Part shown: one piece after another, positions 17,739-24,618 of the stretch
Numbering within the stretch: the stretch's first letter is position 1
Layout: every line of letters begins with the position of its first letter
Assembly: GCF_001297705.1 (NCBI RefSeq)
Contig: NZ_LIRF01000010.1
Coordinates: 5,001 to 69,000 of the forward strand
Reading direction: 5' to 3'
DNA from: Chryseobacterium sp. ERMR1:04
GTDB lineage: Bacteria; Bacteroidota; Bacteroidia; Flavobacteriales; Weeksellaceae
DNA length: 64,000 bases
The notes under the pieces: generated by a model
Database searches by the model: none
The model's input: the letters and a program-made list of their open reading frames with translations, nothing else
What the model was told of the DNA's origin: nothing
Translations under genes and position numbers: made by a program

Positions 17739-18248
17739 ATGGTTTGTGTTTAATTAGTAATTTTTTTTTTATTTAAGACGACGTAAGCCTTAAAAATGAA
17801 AAGCATTTTGATCTTAATAATCTGTTTTGCTTAGCGAGGGAAATGAAATGTTGGGGAAGTTTTTCATAGTATTTTTTTTGGGTGTAAGTAAAAGTGGATC
17901 TTAATTTTTAGTGAAATATTTAACTCTTTATTGGGAAGTACTCTTGGTTTGGTGATATAAATTTAACAAATTTTGTTTAATTAACATAAATTTTAAAAAC
18001 ATTAATATAAAATTCATGTGAATAATCAGGTAGTCTGTATTTAGAATAATTATTGCTGATTTTTTTCGTATCTTATAGCTGAAACCTCGTGGTGATCAAG
18101 AAAAAAAGAGAAGATTTACATAATAATTCACACTTGGGTTATTGTAGGAATTCTCTTTGTTAATGATGGTTAAGCGTTTTAATTATTTGGTACCACAAAC
18201 ATATATAGCTGCAAAAATTTCGTTATATTTGATAGTTTAAAGAATAGT
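17739..18248. other. Divergent intergenic region, porin/phytochrome
   Basis: These 510 AT-rich bases separate the divergent porin and phytochrome genes. They contain T-runs near 17760 and 17872, and a -7-like box before the phytochrome gene. I see no open frame worth calling and no strong hairpin. Confidence 0.6.
18224..18231 (+). promoter_or_regulatory. Candidate -7 box of the phytochrome operon
   Basis: TATATTTG fits TAnnTTTG and lies only 17 bases before the start codon, so the leader would be very short. No TTG is seen at the expected -33 spacing. Confidence 0.4.
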
Positions 18249-20438
18249 ATGAATTTTGTAGATTGTCATGAAGAACCCATACATATCCCTGGGTATATAC
18301 AAAGTTTTGGATATCTGATTGGCATTGATACAGACTCTCATTCCATTACTTTTTTTAGTCAAAATATTTCCAACATTTTCAATATTGAGAATGTTGAATT
18401 TCTTTTTGGTAAAAAAATAACCGACTTTCCTGAAAGTTTTCAAAGCATTATAGATTCGGATATTTACTCTTCTTTAACCAAATTTACAAGAAGAGAAAAC
18501 GAAACCTATTTTGACAAAATTTTCGTTGGTGAAAAAGAATATCACTTCTCTGTTTTCAAAAGTAAAAACCATATTTTTTTAGAATTTGAAAAAGTTTTAA
18601 ACAACCCAAATAAACGTATTTCTAATAAGTACGATAATTTTTATATCATAGATAATGCACAGGAAATTTGGGACCAACTCTTGAGTACACTTTCAAAAGT
18701 GGTGAATTATGACCGAATGATGGTGTATAAATTTATGGCAGATGGTTCCGGAAAAGTAATTGCAGAAAGAAGAAACGGAAATTTAGAAAGTTATTTAGGA
18801 CTTCATTATCCCGAATCTGATATTCCGAGACAGGCGAGAGAGTTATACCTGAAGAAAAGAAAAAGAATTTTCAGTGATGTATATTCTGAAACGGTTCCTA
18901 TTTTGAGCAAAAACCATAAGAATCTTGATCTTACTTTTACAGCTTCACGAGGGATGTCGCCTATTCATGGGCAGTACGTTAAAAACTCCGGAGCAACTTC
19001 AAGTTTTAGTGTGTCGATTATTATTGATGACAGACTTTGGGGATTGGTAACCTGTCAGAATTCAGCACCTAAACATATCGATCTTGAAGATAGAGTGCAG
19101 GCTGGAATTTTTACGGCTTTGGCCTCTAATGCCTATTCTTCCTTTAAATCTAAACAGGAGTTGGAATATCGTATTGGTTTAAATGGAAAATCTGCCTATT
19201 TAAAATCTGATTTTCTAAGACATAACACGTTATTTGATTCTTTGGTTGAAAATAAAAAAGACATCAGAGAATTGCCAGAAGCAGATGGTTTAGTCATTGT
19301 TTCCGATGAAGATTTGGTAACAGATGGGATAACTTCCGAACGTTCTGTGATTGACAAAATAGTGAAGTGGGCGCATCAAAATACAGAAGACAGTCTGTAT
19401 GTAAACCGAAGCTTCCTTAAAGAACATGGTGATGAATTAGGGTTAGATGAAAATGCTGCAGGAATCATTATCTATTTTATTGAAAGAAGTAAAAACGAAA
19501 TGCTGATTTGGTTTCGAAAAGAGTTTGATGAGCACATCAACTGGGCCGGAAATCCGGAAAAGAAAATAGGTGTGTTCTCCCAAAATGGCGAAGAAAAACA
19601 TATTATTTCTCCAAGAACTTCTTTTCAGGTGTTTACAGAAAATATTAAAGGAAATTCAAGAAGATGGAGCTCCCGAAATATCAGTGCGGTTCAGGCTGTG
19701 CGTGATGTAATTTTGGAAACTTCCCATAAACAATACAATGCCATCAAAGAACTTAACAATCAGCTGAGAAAGGTGAATGAAGAACTCGACAGTTTTTCTT
19801 ATACGATTTCTCATGATCTGGGAACTCCTTTAACGGTGATGAAGCTGAATGCACAAATGCTTCTTGCTAATTTTGAAAAAACAGAGAAGAATAGAAATAG
19901 ACTGACTTCCATTGTGGAGGAAATCGACAGTATGGCTGAAATGATGCATGATGTTCTACAGCTAAGCCGTGCAAAACACAGCGATATTGAGCTTGAAAGT
20001 TTACCAACCCACCATGCAATCCAAAAAATTTCTGAAAATGCGAAGATCACCTTTGATAGCCCGACCAGTGAGGTCATCATTAAAGATTGTCCGGAGGTAT
20101 TGGCAGATAAAACGATGATGCATCAGGTGTTTTTAAATATCATCAATAATGCGGTAAAATATTCGTCACAACAAGATCAGCCAAGAGTTGAAATTGAAGG
20201 GACAGAAGAGGGCGAAAATATTATTTACACCATTTCGGATAACGGCATCGGAATTCCTGAAGAAGATAAACATAAGATGTTTAAAATTTTCAATAGGATG
20301 GATAATGCCAAAAAATTTAAAGGAAATGGAGTAGGGCTTTCCATTGTTCATAGAATTATGAATAGAATTGGAGGAAATGTAGATTATAAAAGCAATAAAG
20401 ATGGTACAAGTTTCATTTTAACGTTCAAAAAGCCTTAA
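18249..20438 (+). CDS. bphP: Bacteriophytochrome sensor histidine kinase
   Basis: This red/far-red photoreceptor kinase has 729 residues. It begins with the PAS segment holding C6 in DCHEEPIHIPG, the biliverdin attachment cysteine. The GAF domain carries the PESDIPRQAREL motif (D191, I192, P193) and H240 in MSPIHGQY. The PHY domain has its tongue motif PRTSF at 455-459. The kinase part has the phosphoacceptor H522 in SYTISHDLGTPL, the N-box NIINNAVKYS, and the G-boxes DNGIGIPEED and GNGVGLSIV. All key residues are intact. There is no receiver domain and no response regulator gene nearby. The heme oxygenase gene follows by 26 bases. Confidence 0.97.
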   Translation: MNFVDCHEEPIHIPGYIQSFGYLIGIDTDSHSITFFSQNISNIFNIENVEFLFGKKITDFPESFQSIIDSDIYSSLTKFTRRENETYFDKIFVGEKEYHFSVFKSKNHIFLEFEKVLNNPNKRISNKYDNFYIIDNAQEIWDQLLSTLSKVVNYDRMMVYKFMADGSGKVIAERRNGNLESYLGLHYPESDIPRQARELYLKKRKRIFSDVYSETVPILSKNHKNLDLTFTASRGMSPIHGQYVKNSGATSSFSVSIIIDDRLWGLVTCQNSAPKHIDLEDRVQAGIFTALASNAYSSFKSKQELEYRIGLNGKSAYLKSDFLRHNTLFDSLVENKKDIRELPEADGLVIVSDEDLVTDGITSERSVIDKIVKWAHQNTEDSLYVNRSFLKEHGDELGLDENAAGIIIYFIERSKNEMLIWFRKEFDEHINWAGNPEKKIGVFSQNGEEKHIISPRTSFQVFTENIKGNSRRWSSRNISAVQAVRDVILETSHKQYNAIKELNNQLRKVNEELDSFSYTISHDLGTPLTVMKLNAQMLLANFEKTEKNRNRLTSIVEEIDSMAEMMHDVLQLSRAKHSDIELESLPTHHAIQKISENAKITFDSPTSEVIIKDCPEVLADKTMMHQVFLNIINNAVKYSSQQDQPRVEIEGTEEGENIIYTISDNGIGIPEEDKHKMFKIFNRMDNAKKFKGNGVGLSIVHRIMNRIGGNVDYKSNKDGTSFILTFKKP

Positions 20439-20464
20439 ATTTGGGAAACTTTTAAAACCTTATT

Positions 20465-21016
20465 ATGGTATCTGAATATCTTAAACAAAATACAGCAGAA
20501 TATCACGATGCTGCTGAAAAACTTTTTAATTCTGAAAAAATTTTTAACAAGACTTTCACTTTAGAAGATTATAAAAAAATCATCAATACCAATTATTTGA
20601 TGTTGCTTCATTCTGAAGATAAAATTTTTACCAGCCTTTCTGATAAATTCTCTGAAAAACTTCAGTTGGATCAAAGAGTAAAGCTTCCTCTTATTGAGAA
20701 AGATCTTCAAAGCTTGTCATTAGATAATCAAAATACTTCTCATGATCTTGAATTCAGCAACGAACATGAGGCTTTAGGAGCAATGTATGTGATCGAAGGT
20801 TCTACGTTGGGTGGAAATGTGATCGCAAAACAGCTTTCTAGAACAGAAGGTTTTGATAACGTAACGTTTAATTTCTTCGGATGTTATCAGGAAAATACAG
20901 GTCCAATGTGGAAGAATTTCAAAGAAGTTTTAGATACAGAAGTTACTGAAGACAACTATAATGAAGTGTTATCAGGCGCTAAAAAATTATATACGTTTTT
21001 GCTGAACGTAAACTAA
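20465..21016 (+). CDS. bphO: Biliverdin-producing heme oxygenase
   Basis: It opens heme to biliverdin, the chromophore of the phytochrome encoded just upstream. The 183-residue cytoplasmic protein has the likely proximal heme ligand H14 (EYHDAAEKL) and the distal-helix motif GSTLGGNVI (from residue 112), where glycines approach the heme. The length fits bacterial heme oxygenases. Pairing with bphP is the classic BphO-BphP arrangement, so a role in light sensing is more likely than iron scavenging. Confidence 0.93.
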   Translation: MVSEYLKQNTAEYHDAAEKLFNSEKIFNKTFTLEDYKKIINTNYLMLLHSEDKIFTSLSDKFSEKLQLDQRVKLPLIEKDLQSLSLDNQNTSHDLEFSNEHEALGAMYVIEGSTLGGNVIAKQLSRTEGFDNVTFNFFGCYQENTGPMWKNFKEVLDTEVTEDNYNEVLSGAKKLYTFLLNVN

Positions 21017-21086
21017 GATCTTCCAAAAAATCGAACTACTTGCCTAATAGATAATAATAAGCTCTTTAAGCTAACTGAAAATTAGG

Positions 21087-21242
21087 GACAAAAGATTAAC
21101 ACATAGGTTATTTAAGTTCATCATGAACTAGAAAAAAGAACACATAAGTTTAAAAAAATCTTTGATTTTTATTCTTTGAAGATTTTTATTTCAAACTTGC
21201 TAAACTTTAAACAGTTTAATAATAGCTTTTGTTTCTGTGGTT
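21087..21242 (+). repeat. R1 repeat, copy C
   Basis: This is a second forward copy of the element at 14846-15018. GACAAAAGATTAACAC, TATTTAAGTTCATNATNAA, AACACATAAG and TCTTTGATTTTTATTCTTT are conserved in order, and it ends CTTTTGTTTCTGTGGTT. The outer ACCACAAAA of the left end is lost. It lies between bphO and mdh, upstream of the mdh promoter. Confidence 0.75.
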
Positions 21243-21285
21243 AAAATAAAAAGTTTAACCAAGTTCAATATAAACTTCTGAAAGA

Positions 21286-21316
21286 TTGCTCAATTTTTCA
21301 GGAATTGTTAAATTTG
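21286..21316 (+). promoter_or_regulatory. Promoter of mdh
   Basis: TTG at 21286-21288, a 20-base spacer, then TAAATTTG at 21309-21316 matches the Bacteroidota -33/-7 consensus (TTG, then TAnnTTTG). The start codon is 50 bases downstream. Confidence 0.6.
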
Positions 21317-21366
21317 GGAGTCAAAAAATTGAAACTAAAAAAAATAAATTTAAATAAGTATACATT

Positions 21367-22293
21367 ATGAAAGTAACTGTAGTAGGTGCAGGCGCTGTAG
21401 GCGCGAGTTGTGCAGAATACATCGCAATGAAAGACTTCTGTGCAGAAGTAGTTTTAGTAGACATTAAAGAAGGATTTGCTGAAGGTAAAGCAATGGATTT
21501 GATGCAGACCGCATCTCTTAACGGATTTGATACCAAAATTACCGGAACAACAGGAGATTACAGCAAAACTGCAGGTTCTCATGTAGCGGTTATTACTTCA
21601 GGGATTCCTAGAAAACCTGGAATGACAAGAGAAGAATTAATCGGTATCAACGCAGGAATCGTAAAAGACGTTACTGCTAACTTGGTAAAACATTCTCCAG
21701 AAGTAATCATCATCGTGGTTTCTAACCCAATGGATACTATGGCTTATTTGGTACATAAAACTTCAGGTCTTCCTAAGCACAAGATCATCGGAATGGGTGG
21801 TGCTTTAGATTCTGCAAGATTCCAATACAGATTGGCAGAAGCTTTAGAAGCTCCAATTTCTGATGTAAACGGAATGGTAATCGCTGCTCACAGTGATACA
21901 GGTATGCTTCCATTATTGAGCAAAGCAACAAGAAACGGAGTTCCAGTAACTGAATTCCTTGACGAAGAGCAACAAAAATATGTAATTGAAGAAACTAAAG
22001 TAGGAGGAGCAACGCTTACTAAATTATTAGGTACTTCTGCTTGGTATGCGCCAGGTGCAGCTGTTTCTGTAATGGTTCAGGCGATTGCATGTGACCAAAA
22101 GAAAATGATCCCTTGTTCATTAATGTTGGAAGGTGAATACGGACAAAACGATATCTGCCTTGGTGTTCCTGCTATCATCGGGAAAAACGGTGTTGAAAAA
22201 ATTGTTAACATCACATTGACTGCTGACGAGCAATTGAAATTCGCTGAAGCTGCTAATGCAGTAAGAGAAGTGAATGGTGATTTGAAGTTTTAA
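21367..22293 (+). CDS. mdh: Malate dehydrogenase
   Basis: This NAD-dependent TCA-cycle enzyme interconverts malate and oxaloacetate. The 308-residue protein belongs to the LDH-like MDH group. It has the dinucleotide motif VVGAGAVGASCAE (residues 5-17), D32 selecting NAD, substrate arginines R82, R88 and R151, D148, and the catalytic H175 in AAHSDTGM. It stands alone with its own promoter and terminator. Codon use suggests high expression. Confidence 0.97.
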   Translation: MKVTVVGAGAVGASCAEYIAMKDFCAEVVLVDIKEGFAEGKAMDLMQTASLNGFDTKITGTTGDYSKTAGSHVAVITSGIPRKPGMTREELIGINAGIVKDVTANLVKHSPEVIIIVVSNPMDTMAYLVHKTSGLPKHKIIGMGGALDSARFQYRLAEALEAPISDVNGMVIAAHSDTGMLPLLSKATRNGVPVTEFLDEEQQKYVIEETKVGGATLTKLLGTSAWYAPGAAVSVMVQAIACDQKKMIPCSLMLEGEYGQNDICLGVPAIIGKNGVEKIVNITLTADEQLKFAEAANAVREVNGDLKF

Positions 22294-22314
22294 TTGATTA
22301 GACTTTATATATTG

Positions 22315-22342
22315 AAACCGCATCGTGAGATGCGGTTTTTTA
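22315..22342 (+). terminator. Terminator of mdh
   Basis: AAACCGCATC, a GTGA loop, then GATGCGGTTTTTTATT forms a 10-bp stem with a T-run. Confidence 0.88.
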
Positions 22343-22345
22343 TTG

Positions 22346-22966
22346 TCAAAAAATTTGATTAAATAATTTTTCTATTGGAATATAAATATCGTGTTCATTC
22401 TCATATTTAGTAACCCATTTATCTTTTAATAAACAAAAATATTTTTTGCCTAATAATTCATTGTCTTCAAATCCTCCCCAATTTTCGGCTGTTAATACTA
22501 CAAGAAAGGCTTTTGCATTTTTAAAACTTTTCTTAAGTTTATTTTCCCTCTCATTAAAATCTATTTCCCATCTTTTCCTATTCCATCCTAATTGGGTTTT
22601 ACATTCAATAATAGCAACAACCTCCTCATCTTTCCAGATAGAAATGTCGGGCCTTATCATTCCTCGCTTGGGAATAATTTGTTTTTCCGAAAAAGCTTTA
22701 AGTTCTGGATGTTTTTTTGCTAAGTAGATTTTCATAAAGAATAATAATTGTTCGGTAAAAAAGTCAGCACCATTTATTATATAGCTTTTTTCTAAGAATA
22801 CTTTGTTATCATATTGTGTTTGATAATATTGTCTCATTCTTTCTAATAAATAGTTACTGATTTCAAAATTTTCAAAATCAATATCTTTATTGATAAAATC
22901 GGTGTAAGAGCTTTTTAGAGTGATGTGTAAATTGTCTAAAGCTTCTAAATATTTTGTATTGGGCAT
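22346..22966 (-). CDS. Putative PD-(D/E)XK nuclease-fold protein
   Basis: The 206-residue protein has a restriction-endonuclease-like core. RPDISIW supplies D107, and after a hydrophobic beta strand IIECKTQLG supplies E121 and K123, the D...ExK arrangement of PD-(D/E)XK enzymes. An upstream E72 could complete the metal site. No methylase or other restriction gene is adjacent, and no signal peptide is present. It could be an orphan nuclease, a defence protein or a DNA repair factor. The region is AT-rich compared with mdh. The fold call is moderately sure, the function unknown. Confidence 0.65.
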   Translation of the reverse strand: MPNTKYLEALDNLHITLKSSYTDFINKDIDFENFEISNYLLERMRQYYQTQYDNKVFLEKSYIINGADFFTEQLLFFMKIYLAKKHPELKAFSEKQIIPKRGMIRPDISIWKDEEVVAIIECKTQLGWNRKRWEIDFNERENKLKKSFKNAKAFLVVLTAENWGGFEDNELLGKKYFCLLKDKWVTKYENEHDIYIPIEKLFNQIF

Positions 22967-22974
22967 TTGTAATT

Positions 22975-23535
22975 TTATTTTATTTTTTTTAAAACATCTA
23001 ATAATTCAGGAATCTTATTAACCTGCGATTCTGTCCAAAAATAATGTTCATTATCAATGGCACCATAGTCTTTTAGGTAAATAGAAATTCTCCTCGTATT
23101 TTTTTCAATATAGAAGTTGAATGATATTTCTTTAGAATTAAAAATATAAGTTGTGGATTGTTTTTTTTCCGTTTTATCTTTTAGATTAGGAATTATATAC
23201 TGTTCTAGGAACTGAGTAAACTCTTCAACTTCATCTAAATCAAGCCAATAAGTTTTAAAAAATGATCTTGTTTTTCCCATAAAATCATATTTTGCATTCA
23301 TATCAACCTGAATGGATTTAATCTTTTGACTAGTTTTTAGGTCGATAGCTTCTACAGGAAAAAAAGAAACTTCTTCTCCTATTCCTGATTTGAAATCAGC
23401 CGTTATATTCCAATTTTTGTTGATTTGTGTAAATTCTGCGCTATTAATAAATTTGCGGGTAGTAGAATTTTCTTTTTGCTGTGCAGAAGTATATAAGCAC
23501 AATGATAAAAAGAAGACAGTTGTGACTCTCCTCAT
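22975..23535 (-). CDS. Secreted protein of unknown function
   Basis: This 186-residue protein has a signal peptide ending around residue 18 (YTSAQQ). No metal or catalytic motif is recognised, and the mature part looks like mixed alpha/beta with a charged C-terminus. It lies 8 bases before the PD-(D/E)XK gene on the same strand and may be co-transcribed with it, but a functional link is not evident. Confidence 0.7.
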   Translation of the reverse strand: MRRVTTVFFLSLCLYTSAQQKENSTTRKFINSAEFTQINKNWNITADFKSGIGEEVSFFPVEAIDLKTSQKIKSIQVDMNAKYDFMGKTRSFFKTYWLDLDEVEEFTQFLEQYIIPNLKDKTEKKQSTTYIFNSKEISFNFYIEKNTRRISIYLKDYGAIDNEHYFWTESQVNKIPELLDVLKKIK

Positions 23536-23585
23536 GATAAATAGTTTTATTGGTTTTAGTTTTCGGTTTAAATATAATAATTAAC

Positions 23586-24104
23586 TTAATATATATCAAA
23601 TGTTTGAGCTAAACTTTTCCAATTATTTTTTTCATAATAATCCAATTTGCTATACCCATTTATATTGTTGATTGTATATGTTGCTTTTATATTTTTTAAG
23701 TCTTCATCTTCCATATACATACCTGTTACAGGATTATCTGGAAATTTTGCACTATTTGGTTCCTTAAAGAAAACTAGAATTTGAAAATAGCCATCAGTAT
23801 AATTAGGTTTTACGGATGAACAGTAATTTTTTAATTGTTCTAAACTGATATCTTTCTTAACTTCAAAAAGAGTCATTTGATTAAAATTTCCATCGTTTGC
23901 TCGAAGCTCTTTTTTGCTGTCAATTTTTTTGATATCAGTATTTGTATATTCAGTATTATAATGGATTTCAGAATTTTGATTATCGGATATCAATGCTAAA
24001 CTATCAACAGAAATAGGTGTTGTAGCGATTTCTTTATTGCTCTTATTACAACTAATAGAAATTATAAACAGGCCTAACAATAACAGATTATTTCTTTTAC
24101 TCAT
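23586..24104 (-). CDS. Putative lipoprotein of unknown function
   Basis: The N-terminus MSKRNNLLLLGLFIISISCNKS has a clear lipobox (SISC, cysteine at residue 19), so the 172-residue protein is probably a lipid-anchored envelope protein. The remainder has no known motif. It is in a run of minus-strand genes of the same character. Confidence 0.7.
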   Translation of the reverse strand: MSKRNNLLLLGLFIISISCNKSNKEIATTPISVDSLALISDNQNSEIHYNTEYTNTDIKKIDSKKELRANDGNFNQMTLFEVKKDISLEQLKNYCSSVKPNYTDGYFQILVFFKEPNSAKFPDNPVTGMYMEDEDLKNIKATYTINNINGYSKLDYYEKNNWKSLAQTFDIY

Positions 24105-24171
24105 GGTATTATTCTTTTTTATATTTCAAAAATATAAATACCCTAAGCGAATAAATTACGGAAACCCATAA

Positions 24172-24200
24172 CAAAAAAATGCACCCCAAAGGATGCATTT
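24172..24200 (-). terminator. Terminator after the interrupted lipoprotein gene
   Basis: On the minus strand AAATGCATCC, a short loop, then GGGTGCATTTTTTTG gives a stem with one mismatch and a T-run, 23 bases past the stop at 24224. Confidence 0.75.
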
Positions 24201-24223
24201 ATAATATATTATTCGGGGAAGAA

Positions 24224-24487
24224 TTAATTCTTAGCTTTCTGCTCTTCTCTATATTTTTTAGCGTCTTCTAAAATTTGAGCATATGTTTTTCCTTCCAAGG
24301 GTTTGTGTTGAATCTTTCCTAAAATAAGATAAGCCGCCATTAGTTTGGCTTCATCATCACTTAGTTTTTGTTCTTTTCCAATAGCTTTTAGGTCTTGTTC
24401 CATTGTTGCATCACTGTATTTTCTGTCCATAGGATTTGAACAAGAAATGATGGTAAGTACTCATAGACACAGGATAAATTTTTTCAT
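24224..24487 (-). pseudogene. Small lipoprotein gene with in-frame stop in its signal peptide
   Basis: Starting at the ATG at 24487, the frame reads MKKFILCL, a TGA stop at codon 9 (24461-24463), then VLTIISCSNPMDRKYS and onward to 24224. The part after the stop completes a good lipobox (IISC), so the original product was an 86-87 residue lipoprotein. Only a truncated 68-residue peptide starting inside the mature part (24430) could now be made, without export. A single base change, a sequencing error or readthrough are all possible. The mature domain is helical and has no known function. Confidence 0.75.
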
Positions 24488-24618
24488 GGTTTTAATTTTT
24501 TAATGTGATATTCCAAATATAGGGAAAATAGAAGGGTTTATTTTTTGAGTCAATATTCAAGATGAACAGTTTTTATGGTGGGGGTAGTTTTATTTTAATA
24601 CACACTTTTTAAGGATAA

